This document shows, piece by piece, positions 7,553 through 14,060 of a stretch of DNA of 14,409 bases. The notes below the pieces were generated by a model that did not search any database, was not told the DNA's origin, and was given only the letters and a program-made list of their open reading frames with translations. The DNA is from JBHHYN01 sp046757565 (GTDB lineage: Bacteria > Pseudomonadota > Gammaproteobacteria > Eutrophobiales > Eutrophobiaceae): contig JBHHYN010000072.1 in NCBI GenBank assembly GCA_046757565.1, positions 1 to 14,409 on the forward strand. Reading direction: 5' to 3'. Position numbers and translations under genes: made by a program. Numbering within the stretch: position 1 is the first letter of the stretch; the number at the start of each line of letters is the position of its first letter.

Positions 7553-8332
7553 ATGCATGATCAGGTAAAGGACTCGCTCGCCGGCAAGCATGCCATCATC
7601 ACGGGTGGCGGGAGCGGCATTGGCGCGTCGATTGCGGACAAGCTCGATGAACTGGGTGCGCATATCAGCCTTATGGGACGCACCGAAAAGACCTTGAGAC
7701 AAAAGTCATCACACTTATCCAATACCCAGACCATCCCTGCCGACGTTACCGACGACCGTTCCGTGCGGCAGGCCTTCGCCCGGGCGCAGGAGAATTTTGG
7801 ACCGGTTTCGATCCTCATCAACAGCGCCGGCCTGGCCGCCAGCGCACCCTTTGCCAGGACAGACAACAGGCTCTGGTCAAGCATGTTGAACGTCAATCTG
7901 AACGCTGTGTTCTATTGCTGCCGGGAAGCCTTGCCGGCCATGCAGGAGTCAAACTGGGGAAGGATTATCAATATTGTGAGTGTCGCCGGCTTGAAAGGTT
8001 ATGCCTATGTTGCCGCCTACTGTGCCTCCAAACATGGCGCAATCGGGCTGACACGCTCCCTGGCCATCGAAACAGCGAAAACCGGCATCACAGTGAATGC
8101 CATCTGCCCGGGCTACACGGATACGGAGATGCTCCACGGGGCCATTGATCACATCATCGATAAGACAGGCATGGAGCGTGGGCAGGTCCAGGACCAGTTA
8201 AAGACAAATAACCCGCAAAAGCGATTTATCCGACCCGCTGAAGTGGCCGCCGCAGTCGCCTGGCTGTGCCTTCCCGGCAGTGAATCCGTTACTGCCCAGG
8301 CCCTTCCCATCGCCGGTGGAGAGATAATGTGA
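7553..8332 (+). CDS. Short-chain dehydrogenase/reductase (SDR)
   Basis: A 259-residue classical SDR. The cofactor-binding loop is TGGGSGIG (17-24), the structural motif is NSAG (90-93), and the catalytic tetrad is Asn115, Ser143, Tyr156 and Lys160 (YCASK). Arg43 at the end of the second strand (LMGRTEKTL) suggests NADP(H) as much as NAD(H). The family oxidises secondary alcohols or reduces ketones; in this setting a hydroxyacyl-CoA or cyclic hydroxy acid is a fair guess, as SDR-MarR pairs occur in alicyclic and aromatic acid degradation clusters (BadH and BadR of Rhodopseudomonas are one example). The start is tightly constrained: the first strand begins at residue 11 and no later start codon exists. 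There is no ribosome binding site. The stop TGA overlaps the GTG of the MarR gene, so the two are co-translated. Confidence 0.93.
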   Translation: MHDQVKDSLAGKHAIITGGGSGIGASIADKLDELGAHISLMGRTEKTLRQKSSHLSNTQTIPADVTDDRSVRQAFARAQENFGPVSILINSAGLAASAPFARTDNRLWSSMLNVNLNAVFYCCREALPAMQESNWGRIINIVSVAGLKGYAYVAAYCASKHGAIGLTRSLAIETAKTGITVNAICPGYTDTEMLHGAIDHIIDKTGMERGQVQDQLKTNNPQKRFIRPAEVAAAVAWLCLPGSESVTAQALPIAGGEIM

Positions 8333-8829
8333 ACACGAAATCCACCCCGCTAAAAAGCCGGCACAAAAAAAACCTGGACCGGAGCAAACACTCCTTGCGC
8401 TTATGGTTAAGGCTGCTCTCCTGTGAATCAATTATCGAGCAACGCATCCGCGCCAGGTTGCGTCAGACATATGGCATTACCCTTCCCCAGTTCGATGTGC
8501 TGGCCAAACTGGAATATGCCTGCAAGCCGTTGACCATGACCGGGCTGTCCCGAATGTTAATGGTCTCCAACGGCAATGTCACCGGCGTAACCGACCGGCT
8601 TGTCCGCAACGGTTACGTCAGACGCATACCGTCCAGAACCGATCGCCGGGTACAACTCATCGAATTGACAGAGGCTGGCATGCAGGCCTTCTCGGATATG
8701 GCCGGACAACATGAAAAGTGGATCGCGGAGTTGTTTGATTTCATGCCGTTGAGCGAGATGGAACGGCTCTCCGGCACACTGGGCAAAATCAGTAACACCC
8801 TGAGAGGTGGTGTGATCAGCCGCCGCTGA
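8329..8829 (+). CDS. MarR-family transcriptional regulator
   Basis: A 166-residue winged-helix DNA-binding protein, expected to act as a dimer. The core runs from about residue 22 to 160: the helix-turn-helix is in LTMTGLSRMLMVSNGNVTGV (68-87), and the wing is SRTDRRVQLIELTEAG (102-117), with the DRR..LI.LT.AG pattern characteristic of MarR. A basic N-terminal tail of some 20 residues precedes the dimer helix. It starts with GTG at 8329, inside the last codons of the SDR gene (ATGTGA overlap), so its level is tied to that enzyme. MarR proteins of this type usually repress their own operon and release it when a catabolic ligand, often an acyl-CoA or aromatic acid, binds; the likely target is the divergent 7370-7552 region. 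The 3' end overlaps the convergent MoaD-like gene by 14 bases. Confidence 0.92.
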   Translation: MNTKSTPLKSRHKKNLDRSKHSLRLWLRLLSCESIIEQRIRARLRQTYGITLPQFDVLAKLEYACKPLTMTGLSRMLMVSNGNVTGVTDRLVRNGYVRRIPSRTDRRVQLIELTEAGMQAFSDMAGQHEKWIAELFDFMPLSEMERLSGTLGKISNTLRGGVISRR

Positions 8830-8830
8830 T
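8815..8830. repeat. Hairpin covering the two convergent stop codons
   Basis: ATCAGC (8815-8820) and GCTGAT (8825-8830) form a perfect 6-bp stem with a CGCC loop. The MoaD-like stop (8816-8818, minus strand) lies in one arm and the MarR stop (8827-8829) in the other. No T-run follows on either strand, so a classical intrinsic terminator is doubtful; it may still limit read-through or protect both 3' ends. Confidence 0.35.
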
Positions 8831-9085
8831 GGAAGGGACAAAATAGACCTCGCTCCCCTCCTCTAACGGATGCAGCAGCCCCTTGTGGACAATTTGACCA
8901 TCCACGGCGACCGAGATCCCCTGCCGGAGCAGGCCGTCCTGCAGCAGCACCTCCTTGATCCCGGGGTACCTCCGCTCCAGGTTTTCAACCAATTCGCGGA
9001 TATTCCCGCCCTTGACCTCCACCGTGGTCTCACCCTGCGTGTAACCCTGTAGCGGAGTGGGGATCCAGACGCTGGGCATGCTCAC
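8816..9085 (-). CDS. MoaD/ThiS-family ubiquitin-like sulfur-carrier protein
   Basis: An 89-residue beta-grasp protein. The C-terminus VYFVPSISGG ends exactly in Gly-Gly, the tail that is adenylated and thiocarboxylated in MoaD (synthesis of molybdopterin dithiolene) and ThiS. Internal signatures are NIRELVENLERRYPGIKEVL (28-47) and VDGQIVHKG (61-69). It begins with GTG at 9085, overlapping the TGA of the Mo subunit by four bases, with an ATG six bases further in as an alternative; either is translationally coupled to that gene. As last gene of a molybdenum-hydroxylase operon it presumably supplies sulfur for the cofactor, either as extra MoaD or in a dedicated role such as a sulfur-donating step normally assigned to XdhC/CoxF-type maturases, none of which is seen here. 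The dedicated role is inference. Confidence 0.85.
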   Translation of the reverse strand: MSMPSVWIPTPLQGYTQGETTVEVKGGNIRELVENLERRYPGIKEVLLQDGLLRQGISVAVDGQIVHKGLLHPLEEGSEVYFVPSISGG

Positions 9086-11364
9086 GCCCCGGTAGATTCT
9101 TTTGACCAGATCTTTTTCAGGACATTTCCGGGAGACATCGGCAATGCGTCCATACGCACACCGATGGCAGCATGGATGGCATTGGCGATTGCCGCCGGTG
9201 GCGGCACGATGGGAACTTCGCCCACGCCGCGCACCCCATAGGGATGTCCCGGATTCGGGGTCTCCAGAATGACCGTCTCGATCATGGGAATATCCAGCGA
9301 GGTGGGCATGCGGTAATCGAGCAGCGTGGCATTGGCGAGGCGGCCATCTTCATCGTAGAAGTACTCTTCATTCAGGGCCCAGCCGATCCCCTGGACCACG
9401 CCGCCCTGCATCTGTCCGGCGACGTAATCCGGATGCACGGCCCGGCCCGCATCCTGAAAGGCCGTATAACGCAATATATCCACCTTGCCGGTCTCCTCAT
9501 CCACGGCCACGTCAACCAGGTGGGCGGCAAGTTGAAAGCCAACGCCTTCGGGCGTCACGCTGGCTTGCGCGGTCACCGGTCCACCCGACATATCCAGTTT
9601 GGCGGCAAGTTCCTTGAAGCTGAAACGGTGGCTGTCATTGTTTCTGTCTGAGAAGCTACCGGTTTCGATAACAACGTTCTCCACATCGGTCTCCCAGATC
9701 AGCGCGGCGCGTTCCGCCATCTGCGCCAGCACCTTCTGCGCCGCTTCAATCACGGCAATGCCGGTGGCAAAGGTAGTGCGGCTGCCCACCGATTGGAAGG
9801 TATAGCCGACCGATTCGGTATCACCAATGGACGACGAGATATCCTCGACACCGATACCCAGTGCCTCTGCCGCCTGCATCGCCAGTGTCATACGCGTACC
9901 ACTGAGGTCACAGCTGCCGCTGCAAAGCTGCACCGTGCCGTCGGTATTGACCATCAGTTCGGCGCTGGATGCCAGGCCTGCCCCGAACCAGAAACCGTAG
10001 GCCATGCCGCGCCCCTGATTGGGTCCCTCGAGCGGGGCCTGGTAATGGGGGTGCTCTTTCACCGCTTGCAGTAACTCTACGCCCCCCACCGGCGGGCACG
10101 GGAATCCGAGCACCAGGCGATCGCCTGTTTTCATGGCATTTTTCTGACGGAATTCGACCGGGTCCATGCCAATTTGCCCGGCCAGTTCGTTCACCACCGA
10201 TTCGACCGCAAAATTTGACTGCGTCGAACCCGGCGCCCGGTAGGGCCGGGTCTTGGGCTTGTTGACCATAACATCAAAACCCACCAGCCGGATGTTCGGG
10301 ATATTATAACGGGTGGTCGACGTCAGCGTACCCGGTGCGATGGGACCACCGGGATAAGCGCCGGCCTCATAGGCACAATAGATATCCGCGGCAATCAACG
10401 TGCCATCCTGTTTTGCACCCATTTTGACCTTTATGTAGGTGCCCGGGGTCGGTCCCGTTGCCCGCAGCACTTCGTCACGGTCCATGGCCATCTTCACCGG
10501 CCGGCCCGTTTTCTTCGACAATATTGCGGCAAAGGGGTCCAGGAATACCTGGTCTTTACCGCCGAAGCCGCCACCAATCTCGAGCGGTATCACCTTTATC
10601 CTGCTCATGGGCATATTCAGCATGACGGCCAGTTGATCGCGTACGGCAAATTGCCCTTGGGTACTGGTCCAGACTGTAATCCGGTCGTCGCTGTCCCACT
10701 GTACCGTGGTCACATGGGACTCGATGTAGCCCTGGTGCACGGTCTCCGTAGTAAACTCCCGCTCGATGACTACATCCGCCTCGGCGAACCCCTGCTCGAT
10801 ATCCCCCATGCCCAAATCCAGCCGCCCCGCATTGGGCAACACCTTTTCCGTGGGAATAAAAAACGACCCGGGTGTAAACTCCTCATGCAAGACCGGTGCG
10901 CCGTCCGCCATGGCCGAACGCACGTCCATGACCGGCTGCAGGAGCTCAAAATCGACCTGGATCAGCTTTGTTGCCTGTTCGGCCGTATGGGGGTTATCGG
11001 CCGCAACCGCTGCAATGGCATGACCATCGAACAGCACCTTGTCCTTGGCCACGCAGCTGTCTGCAATATCATTCATATCAACCGTCCCGGCTTCCCCCAT
11101 GCTAATCGTCGTGATTGCCAGTTCGGGAAAATCCGCACCAGTGATCACGGCACTGACACCGGGTAGCGCCAAAGCAGCCGAGGTATCGATGTTCTTGATC
11201 CGTGCATGCGCGTGGGGACTGCGCAGCACCTTTCCATATAACATGCCGGGCAAATGGATATCGTCGCCAAACCGGGCCCGGCCCGTTACCTTGTCCAGGC
11301 CGTCCGGTCGCATGGGCGTGGTGCCAACCACCCGTAATTTCAATGGCGCCTCAGGCTTGTTCAT
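9082..11364 (-). CDS. Molybdenum hydroxylase large subunit (xanthine dehydrogenase/CoxL family)
   Basis: A 760-residue catalytic subunit that should bind the molybdopterin cytosine dinucleotide cofactor. The small domain opens with GLDKVTGRARFGDDI (22-36). GGGFGGK (264-270) is the first cofactor-binding loop, PYRAPGSTQSNFAVES (374-389) the second, and the catalytic glutamate is Glu716 in RGVGEVPIVPPPA. CO dehydrogenase's active-site loop AYRCSFR is absent, PYRAPG standing in its place, so this is not a true CoxL; it belongs with the mixed group of aldehyde, N-heterocycle and CoA-thioester hydroxylases. The ATG at 11364 is chosen because GGAGG lies 7 bases upstream and it overlaps the iron-sulfur gene's stop by four bases; a longer frame to 11541 adds 59 low-complexity residues. 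The expected reaction is hydroxylation of a carbon with water as oxygen source. Its substrate is unknown. Confidence 0.93.
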   Translation of the reverse strand: MNKPEAPLKLRVVGTTPMRPDGLDKVTGRARFGDDIHLPGMLYGKVLRSPHAHARIKNIDTSAALALPGVSAVITGADFPELAITTISMGEAGTVDMNDIADSCVAKDKVLFDGHAIAAVAADNPHTAEQATKLIQVDFELLQPVMDVRSAMADGAPVLHEEFTPGSFFIPTEKVLPNAGRLDLGMGDIEQGFAEADVVIEREFTTETVHQGYIESHVTTVQWDSDDRITVWTSTQGQFAVRDQLAVMLNMPMSRIKVIPLEIGGGFGGKDQVFLDPFAAILSKKTGRPVKMAMDRDEVLRATGPTPGTYIKVKMGAKQDGTLIAADIYCAYEAGAYPGGPIAPGTLTSTTRYNIPNIRLVGFDVMVNKPKTRPYRAPGSTQSNFAVESVVNELAGQIGMDPVEFRQKNAMKTGDRLVLGFPCPPVGGVELLQAVKEHPHYQAPLEGPNQGRGMAYGFWFGAGLASSAELMVNTDGTVQLCSGSCDLSGTRMTLAMQAAEALGIGVEDISSSIGDTESVGYTFQSVGSRTTFATGIAVIEAAQKVLAQMAERAALIWETDVENVVIETGSFSDRNNDSHRFSFKELAAKLDMSGGPVTAQASVTPEGVGFQLAAHLVDVAVDEETGKVDILRYTAFQDAGRAVHPDYVAGQMQGGVVQGIGWALNEEYFYDEDGRLANATLLDYRMPTSLDIPMIETVILETPNPGHPYGVRGVGEVPIVPPPAAIANAIHAAIGVRMDALPMSPGNVLKKIWSKESTGA

Positions 11365-11843
11365 CGTTCCGCCTCCATAACTTCCGCCGCCTTCATCACC
11401 GCGCGGACGATCTTGTCGTAACCCGTACAGCGGCACAGGTTCCCCGCCAGCCAGTGTCTGATCTGCTGCTCTGTCGGCCGGGGATACTTGTCCAGCAGCG
11501 CCCTGGATGATATCAGGAATCCCGGTGTACAGATCCCGCACTGCAGACCGGTCTCCTCGAGAAAGGTCTTCTGTAACGGGTGCAGGGTGTCATTGTGGGC
11601 GAGCCCTTCAATAGTGGTGACCTCGCTGCCATCGATCTCCACACCCAGCACACAGCAGGAATCCACCAGCACCCCGTCAACGATGACGTTGCAGGCGCCG
11701 CAGTTGCCATCATTACACCCCTCCTTGGTGCCGGTCAGGAACAAGACGTCACGCAACACCTCCAGCAGGCTCTGGCGCGGTTCACAGAGAAATTCCGTGG
11801 ATTCACCGTTGATGGTTGTTTTTACATGCATTTTATTCTTCAT
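11361..11843 (-). CDS. Molybdenum hydroxylase small subunit with two [2Fe-2S] clusters (CoxS-like)
   Basis: A 160-residue iron-sulfur subunit that carries electrons from the Mo site to FAD. The plant-ferredoxin-like N-terminal domain has Cys43, Cys48, Cys51 and Cys63 (GCNDGNCGAC then SCC); the helical C-terminal domain has Cys102, Cys105, Cys137 and Cys139 (QCGICTPGF and CRCTGY), the standard set for two clusters. Length and order are normal for the family. The start at 11843 lies 3 bases after the FAD-subunit stop; a second in-frame ATG four codons later is possible. The TGA overlaps the large-subunit ATG. No signal peptide is present, so the complex should be cytoplasmic. Confidence 0.95.
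   Translation of the reverse strand: MKNKMHVKTTINGESTEFLCEPRQSLLEVLRDVLFLTGTKEGCNDGNCGACNVIVDGVLVDSCCVLGVEIDGSEVTTIEGLAHNDTLHPLQKTFLEETGLQCGICTPGFLISSRALLDKYPRPTEQQIRHWLAGNLCRCTGYDKIVRAVMKAAEVMEAER
11372..11376 (-). promoter_or_regulatory. Ribosome binding site fixing the large-subunit start
   Basis: GGAGG on the minus strand, 7 bases before the ATG at 11362-11364. It decides in favour of the 760-residue large subunit over a frame extended 59 codons further upstream, and it lies inside the end of the iron-sulfur subunit gene. Confidence 0.8.
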
Positions 11844-11846
11844 GAT

Positions 11847-12719
11847 TCAGGCTTCCCGTGCACGCTCCACGGCCCCGCGCAGCGCCCTCGCTGTCAGCAC
11901 TTCGACCAGATGCCTGCGTTGCTCGGTGGTACCGCGCATGTCGTTAATGGGTCGGGCCGCATCCCGGGCAATCATTGCCGCCCTATGAATGACTGCGTCC
12001 GATACGGGTTGGCCGGCGAGGAAGTCGCCCGCTTCCTTGACCAGCAGCGGTGTGGGCGCCACGGCGCCGATGGCAATCCGTGCAGAGATGAATTGATCGC
12101 CGCTATCGTTTAACACAACCGATGCCGCGGCGTTGGCGATGGCGATATCCATCTCGTTACGGGGAATAAATCGCAGGAAGCGGGCCCCCGAATGCTTCTG
12201 CAGCGCGGGTAGCTTGATACTCACAAGTAACTCCTCCTGTTTGAGTACACTCTTGCCGGGCGCGGTGCAGAAATCTTCAACCGCTACCCGGCGCTCGCCG
12301 TCGGCACCGCGGATCTGCGCCACGGCGCCAAGCACGATCAGTGCCGGAATGGTGTCTGCGCTCGGTGCGGCATTGCACAGATTACCACCCACCGTGGCGC
12401 GGCCCTGGATCTGTATGCCACCAATCAAGGTGGTGCAATCTACCAGTGCCGGATACGCAGTGGCTACCGGCTGCTCTTCGTATATACGCCTGCAACTTAC
12501 TGCCGCACCCAGGGTCAGACCCTGTTCGTCCAGGCAAATCCTGTTGAGTTCAGGTATCTGTTTGGTATCAATAACGTGATCAGGGCTTGCCTGGCCTGCC
12601 CGCATCTTCACAATCAGATCGGTACCACCGGCCAGCAGGCGTGTTGCCGCCCCCTGTTCAGCGAGCAACCCGATCACTTCCTCAAGTGAACGGGATGCCC
12701 TGTATTCAAAATTATGCAT
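11847..12719 (-). CDS. Molybdenum hydroxylase medium FAD-binding subunit (CoxM-like)
   Basis: A 290-residue subunit that takes electrons from the iron-sulfur subunit and passes them on from FAD. The N-terminal FAD domain has LLAGGTDLIVKMRAG (28-42) and TVGGNLCNAAPSADTIPAL (109-127), the two flavin pyrophosphate loops of the vanillyl-alcohol-oxidase fold; the C-terminal CO dehydrogenase flavoprotein domain covers about residues 170-285. There is no extra loop with four cysteines as in the 4-hydroxybenzoyl-CoA reductase beta subunit, which argues against that reductase. The ATG at 12719 follows GGAG with a 9-base spacer. It is the first gene of the operon, and the medium-small-large order is the one of coxMSL. 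The physiological electron acceptor is not visible from sequence. Confidence 0.94.
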   Translation of the reverse strand: MHNFEYRASRSLEEVIGLLAEQGAATRLLAGGTDLIVKMRAGQASPDHVIDTKQIPELNRICLDEQGLTLGAAVSCRRIYEEQPVATAYPALVDCTTLIGGIQIQGRATVGGNLCNAAPSADTIPALIVLGAVAQIRGADGERRVAVEDFCTAPGKSVLKQEELLVSIKLPALQKHSGARFLRFIPRNEMDIAIANAAASVVLNDSGDQFISARIAIGAVAPTPLLVKEAGDFLAGQPVSDAVIHRAAMIARDAARPINDMRGTTEQRRHLVEVLTARALRGAVERAREA

Positions 12720-12910
12720 TGCTCGTCACTCCGAAATCCTGCGTTTTCCAGATATCGATAATAAACAACAGATGTTGGCCGCCACCAACGTCAACAGAAT
12801 ATCATTTGCTGTTTCCAGGCGCCTTCCAAATGTCCCGGTTTTGCATCGGCTTTATCTGTTTATCGATGGTATTTTCCTTGTATTGTGCATGGTTAGAGGG
12901 AATCCCGTCA
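12720..12910 (-). other. Possible 5' leader of the Mo-hydroxylase operon
   Basis: If transcription starts at the TATAAT listed next, the mRNA has an untranslated leader of about 185 bases. It holds small stem candidates: GTTGG/CCAAC with a 6-base loop (12774-12789) and CATCG/CGATG with a 15-base loop (12844-12868). I cannot match it to a known riboswitch, including the Moco element, by eye. No convincing small ORF is seen. Confidence 0.35.
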
Positions 12911-12939
12911 ATTATAGAGATTCTTGTGGCAGCTTGACC
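12911..12939 (-). promoter_or_regulatory. Candidate promoter of the Mo-hydroxylase operon
   Basis: A perfect TATAAT on the minus strand lies at 12911-12916. The -35 region 17 or 18 bases upstream (GGTCAA at 12934-12939, or CGGTCA one base further) matches consensus poorly, as is usual where an activator helps. Transcription would begin near 12904. A 28-bp palindrome sits immediately upstream of this -35 region. Confidence 0.4.
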
Positions 12940-12946
12940 GGATCCT

Positions 12947-12974
12947 TACTGATTCATTCATGAATGAATCAGTA
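12947..12974. promoter_or_regulatory. Perfect 28-bp palindrome, likely operator
   Basis: TACTGATTCATTCA is followed directly by its exact reverse complement, with no mismatch and no spacer. The centre (12960/12961) is about 56 bases upstream of the predicted start of the Mo-hydroxylase transcript, and the left edge is 7 bases from the poor -35 box, a typical activator position. It also lies 21 bases beyond the stop of the metallo-hydrolase gene, but it is AT-rich and lacks a following T-run on that strand, so a terminator role is less likely. The regulator that would bind it is not identifiable from the window. Confidence 0.6.
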
Positions 12975-12995
12975 TTTCTCTCATTTGGTTACCGA

Positions 12996-14012
12996 CTATT
13001 GTTGAAAGTAGTATTTGTCCTGTTCAAATGAACAATCTATCTCCTGCCGTCTTTCCAGGTATCTGAGATGCGCAAGTGATTCACCAAAGGCGAGTATCCA
13101 ATTTAACTCATCAAGCTGTTGAGGGAACAGGAGCTTCGCCACTTCCGCAGCAGTGCGGGGCGGATTGCAATAGGAGTACGTCTGCTCGAGTTTCTCGTTA
13201 TGATGTGTCTCGATGGCTGCTGCTCTCCGGTGCAACCCGCGAAAAATCCTGCCGTGGGAAGGCAGGACCAGGGTTGTTTCCGGCAGTGCCAGAAAAACAT
13301 TCAGGGACTGCAGATAGTCACGCAGGGGATCCGCATCAGGGTTGTCTCCATGAAGACTGATGTTGCTCGTGATTGAGGGCAGGATCTGGTCCCCTGATAT
13401 AAGCAGGTCTAATTCCTCGCAATAGAGAGAGAGGTGGCCTTGTGCGTGCCCGTTGCAGATGATGGCGCGCCATGATTTTCCGGCGATAATCATTTTGTCA
13501 TTATCGTTAATTACACTCATTTCTGCCGGCAGTCCCGATACAATCTCTCGATAGGATTGTCCGGTCGCGAAGTCTGCGAATTTCATTGGGGCATCGATAC
13601 CATGGCTGCGGTAAAATCCGGTTATCGGTCCCTGCTCCGCGGGCGCATCCGTCTGCAGCATATATTCCGCACGCTCCTGTGTCGCCAACGTCGCCTGCGG
13701 TGCTACCTGGTAATGCTCTGAAATCCACTTGGAAAGCCCGAAGTGATCAGGATGAAAATGGGTAATGATTATCCGCCTGATGGGTTTACCCTGCAGTTGA
13801 CTGGAGAATAGCTGCTCCCAGGCATCCCGCGTCTTCTGCTTCGACACGCCGGTATCGACCAGCGTCCATCCGTCACCATCGTCCAGTAACCAGACGTTGA
13901 TATGGTCCAGAACGAAAGGAAGCGGCAAGCGCAGCCAATGGATTCCATCGACGACCTCCAACCCCGTTGCAACGGCCGGAGCATCGGAAAATGGATAATC
14001 CAGTTCTGACAT
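12996..14012 (-). CDS. Metallo-beta-lactamase-fold hydrolase
   Basis: A 338-residue soluble protein of the MBL superfamily. Zinc ligands are visible in order: THFHPDH (84-90; His85, His87, Asp89, His90), His189 in NGHAQGH, Asp208 in ISGDQ and His253 in LPSHG. Residues 260-325 form a helical C-terminal region (HHNEKLEQTYSYCNPPRTAAEVAKLLF...) of the winged-helix kind found in LACTB2-like and thioesterase-like members. The common reactions are hydrolysis of thioesters, lactones or phosphoesters; a CoA-thioester or lactone fits the neighbouring catabolic genes but is inference. The ATG at 14012 follows GGAG with an 8-base spacer, 48 bases after the adenosyltransferase stop, so the two probably share a transcript. 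Confidence 0.9.
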   Translation of the reverse strand: MSELDYPFSDAPAVATGLEVVDGIHWLRLPLPFVLDHINVWLLDDGDGWTLVDTGVSKQKTRDAWEQLFSSQLQGKPIRRIIITHFHPDHFGLSKWISEHYQVAPQATLATQERAEYMLQTDAPAEQGPITGFYRSHGIDAPMKFADFATGQSYREIVSGLPAEMSVINDNDKMIIAGKSWRAIICNGHAQGHLSLYCEELDLLISGDQILPSITSNISLHGDNPDADPLRDYLQSLNVFLALPETTLVLPSHGRIFRGLHRRAAAIETHHNEKLEQTYSYCNPPRTAAEVAKLLFPQQLDELNWILAFGESLAHLRYLERRQEIDCSFEQDKYYFQQ

Positions 14013-14060
14013 AGGTTAATCTCCGTTAAGGCAGTAAAAGATTGCAGAGAATGATCTTTT

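Noticed and set aside
11365..11541. Longer reading frame upstream of the Mo large subunit adding 59 residues
   Set aside because: The extension overlaps the conserved iron-sulfur gene in another frame, has a Gly-rich unrelated composition, and the internal ATG has a strong GGAGG and a standard 4-base overlap.
9172..12579. Long plus-strand open frames opposite the Mo-hydroxylase genes
   Set aside because: They lie antisense to well-supported conserved genes and their translations look random, as expected for shadow frames.
9082..12719. Calling the operon carbon monoxide dehydrogenase (coxMSL)
   Set aside because: Gene order fits, but the AYRCSFR active-site loop of true CoxL is missing; the family is much wider than CO oxidation.
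12720..12910. Molybdenum-cofactor riboswitch in the operon leader
   Set aside because: Only short isolated stems are visible and I could not align the conserved core; a covariance-model search would settle it.
12772..12963. Plus-strand reading frame in the gap before the Mo-hydroxylase operon
   Set aside because: It has no ribosome binding site or recognisable domain and runs into the palindrome; it looks like a chance open frame.
12947..12974. Rho-independent terminator for the MBL-fold gene
   Set aside because: The palindrome is AT-rich and the minus strand continues with AGGATCCGG instead of a T-run; a regulatory site fits better, though termination is not excluded.
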